11,671 nt of DNA from Candidatus Magasanikiibacteriota bacterium (GTDB lineage: Bacteria; Patescibacteriota; Patescibacteriia; Magasanikbacterales; UBA922): positions 1-11,671 of the forward strand of contig JACRPD010000001.1 in the NCBI GenBank assembly GCA_016214105.1, written 5' to 3'. The translations under genes were made by a program, and so were the position numbers. The notes beneath the pieces are model-generated. The model had not been told where the DNA came from. It worked only from the letters and a program-made list of their open reading frames with translations, and searched no databases. How positions within the stretch are numbered: the first letter of the stretch is position 1; every line of letters starts with the position of its first letter. Positions 1 through 7,147 of this stretch are shown piece by piece.

Positions 1-262
1 ACGTATCAACGATTACGAACAACTGGTTGCCAATATCAAAAAGTGGGGCTTAAAGCCGGAAAAATTTGAGTTTTATTTAGAAGCGTTTAAATACGGCATG
101 CCGCCGGAAGGGGGGCTGGCAATCGGTTTGGAGCGCATGACTGCCAAACTATTGGAGATTGATAATATAAAATACGCCACATTGTTTCCGCGCGATTTGA
201 ACCGGATTGATTTGCAGATTTCGCCGCCGGAGTATAAACAGCATGGATCACATAGCACGTAA
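1..262 (+). CDS. aspS: Aspartyl-tRNA synthetase, C-terminal part (partial)
   Basis: This is the last 86 codons (reading from base 2, stop TAA at 260-262) of a class II aminoacyl-tRNA synthetase; the gene starts before the window. The visible part carries the class II motif 3 region, GLAIGLERM, whose Arg contacts ATP, preceded by FEFYLEAFKYGMPPEGG and followed by LFPRDLNRIDL. The FPRD ending fits archaeal-type AspRS better than AsnRS, which usually has FPRT. Such enzymes charge tRNA-Asp and, when non-discriminating, also tRNA-Asn; which applies here cannot be told from this fragment. No damage is seen. The next gene follows after 17 bases on the same strand. Confidence 0.88.
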   Translation, partial: RINDYEQLVANIKKWGLKPEKFEFYLEAFKYGMPPEGGLAIGLERMTAKLLEIDNIKYATLFPRDLNRIDLQISPPEYKQHGSHST

Positions 263-279
263 CATGGAACACAAAAGAT

Positions 280-570
280 ATGTTAAGTTCTCTCCAGCAG
301 TTTATATTACTTAAAGTCTTGGAGAGGGGAGAAAAAACCGAACGAGGGATATTCCGGGATTTTTATAGAACCAAAAAGACCAGAAAAAAATATCAGGAAG
401 AAATAATAACAAAAAGTTTAATGAGCATGATAGACCGAGAACTGTTGATTGGTTATGGCAAGCGCACGCCGCACAAGTGGTTTGTCACGCATGCGCGGTT
501 GACAAAGAAGGGGCAGAAAATAGGCCGGCGGTTGTTAGAAGAAAAGCAGGCGAGGTTGTCGTTGCGTTGA
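280..570 (+). CDS. Hypothetical winged-helix-like protein, 96 aa
   Basis: This is a small basic protein of 96 residues that I do not recognise as a named family. An N-terminal helix (SLQQFILLKVLERG) is followed by a Lys/Arg-rich stretch. The C-terminal half has IDRELLIGYGKRTPHKWFVTHARLTKKGQKIGRRLL, which resembles the wing and last helix of PadR/MarR-type winged-helix domains (a 'LTKKG' turn after a beta hairpin). A DNA-binding role is an inference from that pattern only. The ATG at 280 has no clear Shine-Dalgarno, as for most genes here. It lies 17 bases after aspS and is separated from scpA by a large inverted repeat. Confidence 0.6.
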   Translation: MLSSLQQFILLKVLERGEKTERGIFRDFYRTKKTRKKYQEEIITKSLMSMIDRELLIGYGKRTPHKWFVTHARLTKKGQKIGRRLLEEKQARLSLR

Positions 571-575
571 TTGTT

Positions 576-660
576 ATACATGCGAAATGCGAAAGATTGC
601 GAAATTGCGAAAAAAATCGGTGTGTTCGCATTTTCGCAATCTTTCGCATTTCGCATGTAT
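576..660. repeat. 36-bp near-perfect inverted repeat upstream of scpA
   Basis: Arms 576-611 and 625-660 are complementary over 36 bp with one mismatch; the loop is 13 nt (612-624). Each arm is itself built from a repeated GCGAAA-like unit (four GCGAA per arm). The right arm ends 8 bases before the scpA start codon at 669. As RNA it would form a very stable hairpin. No T-run follows on the plus strand, so it is not a classic terminator. It may be a dispersed palindromic repeat of the genome or a MITE-like remnant. Confidence 0.9.
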
Positions 661-668
661 TGTGTTTT

Positions 669-1352
669 ATGCATTTCAAACTAGACAAGTTCTCCGGTCC
701 GCTTGATGTATTGCTTAACTTGGTAGAAGAAAAGCAAATGAGCATCAGCGAGCTGGCGCTGTCGGAAGTTACGGAACAGTTTTTGGATCATCTTTCCAAA
801 ATAGTGGATAAGCGGCCGGAAGACTTGGCTGATTTTTTAGTGGTAGCGACCAGACTGTTATTTATTAAATCTCGGGAATTACTGCCGCAATTGGGTAATG
901 AGGAAGAAGATGGGCCGTCTTTGGCTGATCAGTTGCGGCTTTATCAGGTGTTTATTGAGGCAAGCAAGAAATTTAATCAGCGCTGGAACAGCAATCAACG
1001 TTCGGTATTCAGAGTGGAACCGCCGCGCCGTCCAACTGAATTTATCCCGCCGAAAAATTTTTCCGCGGAAGATCTGCGATCAAGTTTGGAGAAATTGATT
1101 AGGAGATTAAAGCCGTTGCCGCCATTGCCCCAGACGCAGATTGACAAGACTGTTTCCGTTAAAGAAAAAATTGAAGAGATTAAAAAAATATTGGCAAGGG
1201 CGAAGCAGGCAAGCTTGTTCGGCATTCTTAAAGGCAGTAAAAGCCGGACGGAGCTGATTGTGAGTTTTTTGGCTTTGTTGGAATTAGTTAAACAAGAGGG
1301 GGTTTTGTTAAAGCAGGGGGACAATTTTGGAGATATAATAGTGGGTAAATAA
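669..1352 (+). CDS. scpA: Segregation and condensation protein A (kleisin)
   Basis: ScpA is the kleisin subunit that bridges the SMC heads and, with ScpB, forms the condensin complex for chromosome compaction and segregation. From ATG 669 the protein is 227 residues, a normal length. The N-terminus FKLDKFSGPLDVLLNLVEEKQMSISELALSEVTEQFLDHL matches the family start closely. It is followed by ATRLLFIKSRELLP and a C-terminal winged-helix-like part (RTELIVSFLALLELVKQEGVLLKQ) expected to bind the SMC cap. The frame stays open upstream to 477, but that extension runs through the previous gene and the inverted repeat, so 669 is preferred. It lies 41 bases upstream of scpB. There is no Shine-Dalgarno. 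Confidence 0.92.
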   Translation: MHFKLDKFSGPLDVLLNLVEEKQMSISELALSEVTEQFLDHLSKIVDKRPEDLADFLVVATRLLFIKSRELLPQLGNEEEDGPSLADQLRLYQVFIEASKKFNQRWNSNQRSVFRVEPPRRPTEFIPPKNFSAEDLRSSLEKLIRRLKPLPPLPQTQIDKTVSVKEKIEEIKKILARAKQASLFGILKGSKSRTELIVSFLALLELVKQEGVLLKQGDNFGDIIVGK

Positions 1353-1393
1353 CAGGAAATTAAAAATTTGAATTTTCAATAATACAAGTTTTT

Positions 1394-1942
1394 ATGGAAT
1401 TAATATCCCAGATTGAATCAATCATCTTTGTCGCTTCCAAGCCATTGTCCGCTCGGCAGATTGCCAAGGCATTGGGGCAGAAAACCGCTGACGTGGAATT
1501 GGCGTTGGAGGATTTGAAAGCAAAATATAATCAAACGGCATCCGGTTTGCGTATTTTGCATGAAGGCGAGGATTATCAAATGGCCACTAACCCGGACAAC
1601 AGCGCGGCGGTTGATTTATTTATTAAAGACGAGGCGGCGGGGGAGTTGACCCGGCCGCAACTTGAAACCTTAACCGTAATCGCTTACCGCGGGCCAATCA
1701 CTCGGCCGGAATTGGAACAGATTCGCGGGGTCAATTGCGCGATTATTCTACGCAATTTATTGATGCGGGGTTTGATTGATGAACATGAGGATGAAAAAAA
1801 AATCTTGCCGGTTTACAGTTTATCAATGGAAGCGGTACGGCATTTAGGCATTAGTTCCGCGTCTGAATTGCCGGATTATGATTCTTTGCGCAAGCACGAG
1901 TATTTGGAAAACACGCTTAATACCGCTGAACAGCAAAGTTGA
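1394..1942 (+). CDS. scpB: Segregation and condensation protein B
   Basis: ScpB is the dimeric winged-helix (kite) partner of ScpA in the SMC-ScpAB condensin. The protein is 182 residues with two winged-helix domains: the first begins LISQIESIIFVASKPLSARQIAKALG, the second holds the signature LTRPQLETLTVIAYRGPITRPELEQIRGVNCAIILRNLLMRGLI (about residues 85-129). The usual GRPxxYGTT strand is replaced by KKILPVYSLSMEAVRHLGI, a small departure from well-studied members. It follows scpA on the same strand, and the carboxypeptidase ORF starts 3 bases after its stop, so an operon is likely. No ribosome binding site is visible. Confidence 0.92.
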   Translation: MELISQIESIIFVASKPLSARQIAKALGQKTADVELALEDLKAKYNQTASGLRILHEGEDYQMATNPDNSAAVDLFIKDEAAGELTRPQLETLTVIAYRGPITRPELEQIRGVNCAIILRNLLMRGLIDEHEDEKKILPVYSLSMEAVRHLGISSASELPDYDSLRKHEYLENTLNTAEQQS

Positions 1943-1945
1943 TTT

Positions 1946-2966
1946 ATGGCATTGAATTTTTTAGAAAATAATAATGATCCCCTTCGACAAGCTCAGGGCG
2001 AGCGCTGGCGCGCTGTTGTGGCCGTGGTAGTTTTGGTTTTGGCGGGCGCCGGAGGACTGTTAAGGCAGTCGGGCGTTGATAACCGGATGGTTTTGGAAAA
2101 AATAGAATCATTAACGCCAAATAAAGTAATGCAAAAATTTAAAATCGGCGGAGATGTTGAGGTGCCGCCACCGATTGTTAAACCCCAATTGCCGGAATTG
2201 ATTGGAGAGACTTTGCCGCCGGAAAGTTTTACCGCTCACAGTGTAATGGTAAAAGATCGCGGGACCGGCGCGCTATTGTATCGTAAAAATGAATATGACA
2301 AATGGCCGTTAGCCAGCATTACAAAACTGATGAGCGCGCTGATTATTTTGGAAAACAATCCTAGCTGGACAACGTCAACCGCAGTGATCGGCGAAGACGC
2401 ATTGGACGCGCATATGTATGCCGGCGATGTTTATACTCTTGATGAACTGTGGCAAGCAGGTTTAATCGGATCTTCAAACAAAGCGATTTTATCTTTAGTG
2501 AACGCGTTGGGTTGGACGGAAACCGCGTTTGTGGAGCGCATGAATCAAAAAGCGCGTGAACTAGGCATGGCTGATTCAGTGTTTGTTGACCCAACCGGAT
2601 TGGATGCCGGGAATTTGGCGAGCGCGTCAGATACGGCGATTTTATTGAATGAAATAATGGAAAAAGAAAAAATTACCAAAGCGCTTTTAACGACCGAGTA
2701 TAATTTATATTCAAAAGAAAGAAAAAAAGATCACCGCATGTGGAATACCGATTGGTTGCTTTTGGGCTGGATTCCGCATCAGTTTAAAGAGTTCTACGGC
2801 GGGAAAACCGGTTATATCGCCGCGGGATGGCGCCGGACAGGTGGTTGATGTCGTTATTTTGGGCGCGGAAAGCCACGAAGCCAGATTTAATGAAGCAAAA
2901 AAAATCGCCGAATGGGCGTTTGCGAATTACAAATGGCCGGTGTCCTCCGCTAAAGTTACAAACTAG
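1946..2966 (+). pseudogene. D-alanyl-D-alanine carboxypeptidase (peptidase S11), frameshifted
   Basis: This encodes a secreted or membrane-anchored DacA/S11-type penicillin-binding protein that would trim the terminal D-Ala of peptidoglycan stem peptides. In the first frame (1946-2848), a hydrophobic segment at about residues 22-38 is followed by the catalytic SxxK (S124-I-T-K127), SxN (S176-S-N178) and KTG (K287-T-G289). Right after KTGYI the frame runs to a stop at 2846-2848. The next frame then encodes RDGAGQVVDVVILGAESHEARFNEAKKIAEWAF and stops at 2964-2966. The strand expected after KTG in this family (about ten residues) is missing, so the lesion is a small deletion plus a frame change around 2808-2825. 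It may be a real lesion or a sequence error. An N-terminal peptide DPLRQAQGER comes from a dispersed repeat. Confidence 0.85.
1980..1998 (+). repeat. Intragenic CCCTTCGACaaGCTCAGGG repeat, copy 1
   Basis: This 19-nt unit, cccttcgacaagctcaggg, lies inside the 5' end of the carboxypeptidase ORF and encodes PLRQAQG before the membrane segment. The same unit with one base different occurs on the other strand within radA at 8406-8424, read in a different frame there. It has complementary ends (CCCT/AGGG). It looks like a dispersed palindromic element tolerated in coding DNA. Confidence 0.85.
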
Positions 2967-3050
2967 TGCCGTCGGAGAGAATCGAACTCTCATGACCTTG
3001 CGATCGCGGGATTTTGAGTCCCGTGCGTCTACCAATTCCGCCACGACGGC
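2967..3050 (-). tRNA. tRNA-Leu (anticodon CAA)
   Basis: The minus strand folds as an 84-nt class II tRNA. The acceptor stem is GCCGTCG/CGACGGC with discriminator A. The D-arm contains GGTAGACGC, and the anticodon arm has stem CGGGA/TCCCG with loop CTCAAAA, giving anticodon CAA. A long variable arm is present, and the T-arm is AGAG-TTCGATT-CTCT. CCA is not encoded. The discriminator base at 2967 directly abuts the stop codon of the convergent carboxypeptidase ORF (2964-2966), so there is no spacer. A strong promoter lies just upstream on the same strand. Confidence 0.95.
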
Positions 3051-3065
3051 TTTTTTACTGGAGAT

Positions 3066-3094
3066 ATCATATAGGATATTCTTTTTTTTGTCAA
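3066..3094 (-). promoter_or_regulatory. sigma70-type promoter for tRNA-Leu
   Basis: On the minus strand a perfect TTGACA (-35, 3094-3089) is followed by a 17-bp spacer and TATGAT (-10, 3071-3066). The predicted start near 3059 gives a leader of about 8 nt before the tRNA 5' end at 3050. It overlaps the upstream region of the divergent parA gene. Confidence 0.82.
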
Positions 3095-3101
3095 TTTGGT
3101 G

Positions 3102-3107
3102 TATAAT
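3102..3107 (+). promoter_or_regulatory. -10 box of parA promoter, probably leaderless
   Basis: A perfect TATAAT ends 6 bases before the parA ATG at 3114, so transcription would start at or very near the A of the start codon. No convincing -35 is seen (TTCTTT at 3079-3084 is the best placed). The leaderless reading is inference from spacing; it agrees with the lack of a Shine-Dalgarno. Confidence 0.55.
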
Positions 3108-3113
3108 GTGAAC

Positions 3114-3899
3114 ATGGCGAAAATTATTTCTATTGTTAATCAAAAAGGCGGGGTGGGGAAGACCACGACCGCAATGAATCTGGCGGCTTATTTATCAGAG
3201 CTGGGTCGTTTTGTTTTATTGGTTGATATGGATCCGCAAGGCAACGCTTCCAGCGGTTTGGGCTTTGGTAAAGATAAAGTTGAACAGGGAATTTACGAAG
3301 CGCTGGCAAAACAAAAGCGTTTGCATGATATTGTGAGGAATACGGCTCACGAAGGGTTGCGTTTGGCTCCCAGCACGCCGAATTTGGCCGGCGCGAATAT
3401 TGAATTGATTGATGTTGAGCGTCGGGAGCATCAGCTGGCGGATTTATTGGCAGAAGCGAATCATGCTTATGATTATATTATTGTTGATTGCCCGCCATCG
3501 CTTGGACTTTTAACAGTCAATAGTTTGGTGGCGGCGGATGAATTGTTAATTCCGGTGCAGGCCGAATATTACGCGTTGGAAGGATTGGGCCAGCTTTTGG
3601 AAACAATCAATTTAGTCCAAACTCATATTAAGCCGGAATTAAAAGTTTTGGGCGCGGTGCTGACCATGTTTGACCAGCGCACCAGATTATCCGAAGATGT
3701 TATGAATGAGCTTTACAAATATTTTCCTGACACGATTTTTCGCACCGTTATCCCGCGTACTGTGCGTTTGGCCGAGGCGCCGAGTTTTGGCAAGTCAATC
3801 GCGCATTATGATCCATCCGGCAAAGGCGGACGAGCGTACGAGAGATTGGCGAGGGAAGTGTTGGAGAAACACCAGCGAGTTGATCAGAACAAAATATAA
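3114..3899 (+). CDS. parA: Chromosome partitioning ATPase ParA/Soj
   Basis: ParA is a dimerising, DNA-binding ATPase that with ParB drives origin segregation. The 261-residue protein has the deviant Walker A KGGVGKTT at residues 11-18, the A' motif VDMDPQGNASSGLG, and Walker B YIIVDCPPSLGLLTVNSL. The C-terminal region (TRLSEDVMNELYKYFPDTIFRTVIPRTVRLAEAPSFGKSI) is typical of chromosomal Soj proteins. The ATG at 3114 is chosen because the family begins MAKIISIVNQKGG there; a TTG at 3096 would add six unusual residues and lie across the -10 box. parB follows after 17 bases, as in standard parAB operons. Confidence 0.96.
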   Translation: MAKIISIVNQKGGVGKTTTAMNLAAYLSELGRFVLLVDMDPQGNASSGLGFGKDKVEQGIYEALAKQKRLHDIVRNTAHEGLRLAPSTPNLAGANIELIDVERREHQLADLLAEANHAYDYIIVDCPPSLGLLTVNSLVAADELLIPVQAEYYALEGLGQLLETINLVQTHIKPELKVLGAVLTMFDQRTRLSEDVMNELYKYFPDTIFRTVIPRTVRLAEAPSFGKSIAHYDPSGKGGRAYERLAREVLEKHQRVDQNKI

Positions 3900-3916
3900 T
3901 AAAATATAACAAAAAT

Positions 3917-4771
3917 ATGCCACTAGGCAAAGGATTGAGTTCGTTGATTCCGCAGATAAGACCGCGAAAAATTATCCACAAGGAAAACGGGCAGGAAACC
4001 GGCGGCCGGATTTGGCATATTCCGCTGTCGGAAATCGCGCCTAATCCGGAACAGCCGCGGCGCAATTTTTCCCATCAGGAGCTGGAAGATTTGGTGGTTT
4101 CCATTAAGAAACATGGAATATTACAGCCGATTACCGTGACGGAAAAGGCTGACGGCGGTTATGAGTTGATCAGCGGCGAAAGAAGATTGCGCGCGTCGCA
4201 GGTCGCTGGTTTGGCAACGATTCCGGCGATAGTCCGTTCCGCCACCCAGCAAGAAAAACTTGAATTGGCTTTGATTGAAAATATTCAACGCCAAGATTTA
4301 AATCCGATTGAAGAGGCGTTCGCTTACCAACGTTTGATTGATGCGTTTAATCTAACCCAACAGGAAGTAGCGGAGCAAGTTGGTAAAGACCGATCAACAG
4401 TTACTAACATGTTAAGATTGTTGTCTCTGCCGGAAGTAGTGAAGAAAGCGTTGATTGATGCTCAGATTAGCACCGGTAAAGCCCGAGCATTGTTAAGTTT
4501 AAAAGACGAGAAAGAATTATTGAGAGTATTTAATGGCATGATCGGCCAGCAGATGACTGTGCGCGATGTTGAAAAGACCGTGGCGGATTATGGCCAGAAA
4601 TCACGCAAAGGATCGGTGCGCCGCGACCCGAATGTTTTGGCGCAGGAAAAAATGCTGGAAGAACGGCTCGGGACCAGAGTGCAGATTACCAAGACCGGGG
4701 AGAAGGGGAGAATAATAATAGATTATTATTCAGCCAACGAATTAAAGAGGATTTTAGAGGAGTTGGCGTAG
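3917..4771 (+). CDS. parB: Chromosome partitioning protein ParB/Spo0J
   Basis: ParB is the CTP-dependent DNA clamp that loads at parS, recruits SMC-ScpAB and stimulates ParA. The 284-residue protein begins MPLGKGLSSLIP, the usual ParA-interacting N-terminus. It then has the ParB/Srx nucleotide-binding domain with NPEQPRRNF and GERRLRAS, the ENIQRQDLNPIEEA segment, a helix-turn-helix (LTQQEVAEQVGKDRSTVTNMLRLLSLP), and a C-terminal dimerisation region ending in ELKRILEELA. Length and motifs look complete. No parS-like 16-mer was found by eye in the window. The gene contains one perfect DnaA box sequence (3972-3980). A hairpin region follows the stop. Confidence 0.96.
   Translation: MPLGKGLSSLIPQIRPRKIIHKENGQETGGRIWHIPLSEIAPNPEQPRRNFSHQELEDLVVSIKKHGILQPITVTEKADGGYELISGERRLRASQVAGLATIPAIVRSATQQEKLELALIENIQRQDLNPIEEAFAYQRLIDAFNLTQQEVAEQVGKDRSTVTNMLRLLSLPEVVKKALIDAQISTGKARALLSLKDEKELLRVFNGMIGQQMTVRDVEKTVADYGQKSRKGSVRRDPNVLAQEKMLEERLGTRVQITKTGEKGRIIIDYYSANELKRILEELA
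3972..3980 (+). promoter_or_regulatory. Perfect DnaA box sequence inside parB
   Basis: TTATCCACA matches the DnaA box consensus exactly. It lies in coding sequence (ParB residues IIHK), so it may be chance. It is recorded because two more exact copies occur in intergenic promoters at 7148-7156 and 9071-9079. Confidence 0.4.
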
Positions 4772-4774
4772 AGC

Positions 4775-4895
4775 CCACTAATACACGACCACTAATCGAC
4801 ACCAATACAATAAAGCCAATTAGGAAAACAAAAGATGGTAATTTCTGTTTACCATCTTTATTTATTAGTGTAATTGGTGGTCGTCGTATTAGTGG
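4775..4895. terminator. Compound hairpin between convergent parB and rel
   Basis: The inner stem is perfect over 11 bp (4831-4841 with 4849-4859, AAAGATGGTAA) with a 7-nt loop, flanked by A-rich and T-rich tracts, so it could terminate transcription from both sides. An outer pair surrounds it: CCACTAATAC at 4775-4784 matches GTATTAGTGG at 4886-4895. Pairing continues inward after a one-base bulge for about 8 bp (CGACCAC region). The outer repeat fills nearly the whole intergenic space, starting 4 bases after the parB stop and ending 1 base before the rel stop. Confidence 0.8.
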
Positions 4896-4896
4896 A

Positions 4897-6402
4897 CTAT
4901 TTCTTCCCCACCACCTGCCTGATCCATCCGGTGATAACGCTCTTTTCCTGCAAGCGAAGGGCGTTTTTTATATTCATTCTGGCGGTATGGGTTTTGGTGA
5001 ATTTAAGCCAGTCGCGATTCGGGCCTTTGCGATTTTTTTCAATAATAATTTCCACCACGTCGCCATTTTTTAAAGTGGTATCTAAACTCGTCATTTGTTC
5101 ATTAACTATAGAGCCATTGCATTTGTTGCCAATAGCAGTGTGGATATGATAGGCGAAATCAATCGGCGTGGCGCCTTCCGGCAGATCAATCACGTCGCCT
5201 TTGGGAGTGAAAACGAAGATGCGGGATTTCAAAAAATCAACTTTTATTTCATCCAAATCAGACAGACGATTAAGCACGTCTTTTTGAATTTCCGCCAATT
5301 CTTTCACCCAGCTGATTTCTTTTGCCGGCCTTTTGTGTCCGTGTTCATCGTAATGCCAATGCGCGGCCACGCCGAATTCCGCTTCTTCATGCATTTCTAA
5401 AGTGCGGATTTGGAATTCCACCATTTCACCGCTATCGGTAAAGACCGTCGTATGGAGCGATTGGTAGCCGTTTGGTTTTGGCTGGGCAATATAGTCTTTA
5501 ATTCGTCCGGGCATTGGCCGCCAAATTTTGTGCAGGATGCCAAGCGCGGCATAGCAATCAGCCAGAGTGGGGACGATAATTCGCAAGGCGACGATGTCAT
5601 AGACTTTCGCGATCTCATTGCCTTTACGTTGTAATTTTTGATATAAACTGTAAAGACGTTTGTTGCGTCCGTATAAATCAACAGTTTTAATGCCAGCGGT
5701 TTTTAATTCATCCCAGGCGCGGTCTTGGGCGTCTTGCAAGAATTTTTCTTTTCCGCGCATCCGTTCATCGCGGATTTGTTTGATATGCGCGTATTCTTTC
5801 GGGTAAACGTATTTGAAAGATAAATCTTCCAGCCAGCCTTTGATTTCATCCATGCCCAAGCGTCCAGCGATCGGCGCGTAGATTTCCAAACTTTCTAAGG
5901 CGATGCGGTATTGTTTTGGCGCAGGCAGAGCGTCCAGCGTGGTTAAGTTATGAATTCTGTCGGCGAATTTAATTATCATCACCCGCACGTCTTCAGCCAT
6001 GGAAATAAACATTTTGCGTAGGTTTTCAATGTAGCGTTCAACGCCGCGGTATTTTAATTTCCCCAATTTAGTAATGCCCCTGACCAGCGAAGATACTTCG
6101 CTGCCAAAGTTTTTTTCCAGTTCTTCCAACGTTACTTTGGTATCTTCCGGCACATCGTGCAGGAGCGCGGCGATAACAATCACCGGGTCAATTCTCATGT
6201 TGGCCAAAATGTGAGCGGTGGCCAGAGGATGAACAATGTATGGTTCGCCGGATTTTCTGGTTTGTCCGCTATGCGCCTTTTCCGCGAAATCATAAGCCAG
6301 CCGAATAAGATCCGTATCAGCTTTGGCATCGTAAGTTTTAACTTTTTTCAGCAAGGACGCGATGGTTGGATTTTTGCCGATGATTTCCTCTTGTTCCAGC
6401 AT
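4897..6402 (-). CDS. rel: Bifunctional (p)ppGpp synthetase/hydrolase, Rel/SpoT family, short form
   Basis: This controls the stringent-response alarmone (p)ppGpp. The HD hydrolase domain is at about residues 35-190, with KAHSG, YIVHP, LLHDVPEDT (HDxxED at 82-87) and KFADRIHN, so hydrolase residues look intact. The synthetase domain is at about 230-365: YGRNKRLYSLYQKLQRK, VYDIVALRIIV, NGYQSLHTTV and EFQIRTLEMHEEAEFGVAAHWHYDE. A TGS domain follows at about 403-465 (IFVFTPKGDVIDLPEGATPIDFAYHIHTAIG). At 501 residues it lacks the C-terminal helical, zinc-finger and ACT parts of full-length Rel (about 700 or more residues). The ending looks natural, so this is probably a lineage-specific short form. 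It is convergent with parB and divergent from ndk. Confidence 0.94.
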   Translation of the reverse strand: MLEQEEIIGKNPTIASLLKKVKTYDAKADTDLIRLAYDFAEKAHSGQTRKSGEPYIVHPLATAHILANMRIDPVIVIAALLHDVPEDTKVTLEELEKNFGSEVSSLVRGITKLGKLKYRGVERYIENLRKMFISMAEDVRVMIIKFADRIHNLTTLDALPAPKQYRIALESLEIYAPIAGRLGMDEIKGWLEDLSFKYVYPKEYAHIKQIRDERMRGKEKFLQDAQDRAWDELKTAGIKTVDLYGRNKRLYSLYQKLQRKGNEIAKVYDIVALRIIVPTLADCYAALGILHKIWRPMPGRIKDYIAQPKPNGYQSLHTTVFTDSGEMVEFQIRTLEMHEEAEFGVAAHWHYDEHGHKRPAKEISWVKELAEIQKDVLNRLSDLDEIKVDFLKSRIFVFTPKGDVIDLPEGATPIDFAYHIHTAIGNKCNGSIVNEQMTSLDTTLKNGDVVEIIIEKNRKGPNRDWLKFTKTHTARMNIKNALRLQEKSVITGWIRQVVGKK

Positions 6403-6410
6403 ATAATCAT

Positions 6411-6438
6411 ATTTTACATTATTTTAGGCATTTGGCAA
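6411..6438 (-). promoter_or_regulatory. Candidate promoter for rel, near-leaderless
   Basis: On the minus strand TTGCCA (6438-6433), a 16-bp spacer and TAAAAT (6416-6411) lie 8 bases before the rel ATG at 6402. The predicted start falls within 1-2 bases of the start codon. No Shine-Dalgarno is present. The hexamers are imperfect, so confidence is moderate. Confidence 0.45.
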
Positions 6439-6446
6439 GTAATAAC

Positions 6447-6474
6447 TTGACTTTTTTGTCTAGTTTGTTATAAT
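6447..6474 (+). promoter_or_regulatory. sigma70-type promoter for ndk
   Basis: TTGACT at 6447-6452, a 16-bp spacer and a perfect TATAAT at 6469-6474 lie upstream of ndk. The expected start is near 6481, giving a leader of about 28 nt that is very A/T-rich and has no Shine-Dalgarno before the ATG at 6509. Confidence 0.8.
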
Positions 6475-6508
6475 TCCGTACAAGTTTAGAAATTTATTAT
6501 TTAATTTT

Positions 6509-7117
6509 ATGCCATACGCAGGAAAAAAAGAGAGGAGTTTAGTCATGATAAAGCCGGACGGCATTCAACGTTCGCTTATTGGCGAGGTGATTAAACGATT
6601 TGAAAATATGGGTTTAAAGCTGATAGCAATGAAAATGTTGGTGCCAACAGTTGAGAAGATAGAACAACATTACACTTTGGATCCCAACTGGCGACGTGTT
6701 ACCGGTGAAAAAACCATTAAGGGTTACAAAGATAAAGGAATGACGCCGCCTTCGGAAGATCCGTTTGAAATTACCGCGAAAATACTGGCTGGTTTGAAAA
6801 AATATATGACTTCCGGACCAGTGGTGGCGATGGTTTGGGAAGGCGCGCACGTGATTAAAATCGTACGTAAATTAGTCGGCGGGACTGAACCGCTTACATC
6901 AGATGTTGGTTCTATCCGTGGCGATTATGTTCTAGATTCTTATGAAATGAGCGATGCTGATGGCCGCGCCATTCGTAACTTGATTCACGCTTCCGGTTCG
7001 GTTTCTGAAGCGGAAATGGAAATCAAACACTGGTTCACGCCGGAGGAGTTAATTAGCTATCGCTTAGTGCAAGAGGAGATTTTATACGATGTGAATTTAG
7101 ATGGGATATTAGAATGA
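6509..7117 (+). CDS. ndk: Nucleoside diphosphate kinase with internal insertion
   Basis: Ndk transfers the gamma phosphate between NTPs and NDPs through a phospho-histidine. The protein starts with ERSLVMIKPDGIQRSLIGEVIKRFE (K15 in the nucleotide-binding motif). It has SGPVVAMVWEG, the SIRGDYVLDSYE loop, and the active-site His160 in NLIHASGSVSEAEMEIKHWF. At 202 residues it is longer than the usual 130-150: about 40 residues (roughly 56-97, DPNWRRVTGEKTIKGYKDKGMTPP and onward) replace the short HKGKPFF segment of standard enzymes. All catalytic positions seem intact. Similar long forms are known to me from CPR and some archaeal relatives; that is memory, not shown here. Confidence 0.94.
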   Translation: MPYAGKKERSLVMIKPDGIQRSLIGEVIKRFENMGLKLIAMKMLVPTVEKIEQHYTLDPNWRRVTGEKTIKGYKDKGMTPPSEDPFEITAKILAGLKKYMTSGPVVAMVWEGAHVIKIVRKLVGGTEPLTSDVGSIRGDYVLDSYEMSDADGRAIRNLIHASGSVSEAEMEIKHWFTPEELISYRLVQEEILYDVNLDGILE

Positions 7118-7147
7118 ACGGACTGTCAAATTATTAAATTGTTAGGG

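Noticed and set aside
477..668. Upstream extension of scpA to an earlier start
   Set aside because: The extra 64 residues overlap the previous gene and the inverted repeat and have no ScpA similarity; the family N-terminus begins at 669.
2805..2850. Programmed frameshift in the carboxypeptidase
   Set aside because: No slippery heptamer or downstream structure is seen, and conserved residues are missing at the junction, so simple slippage would not restore the protein.
3096..4895. parS site near parAB
   Set aside because: No sequence close to the TGTTTCACGTGAAACA palindrome was found by eye; CACGTGG inside radA (about 8311) is not part of a 16-bp palindrome.
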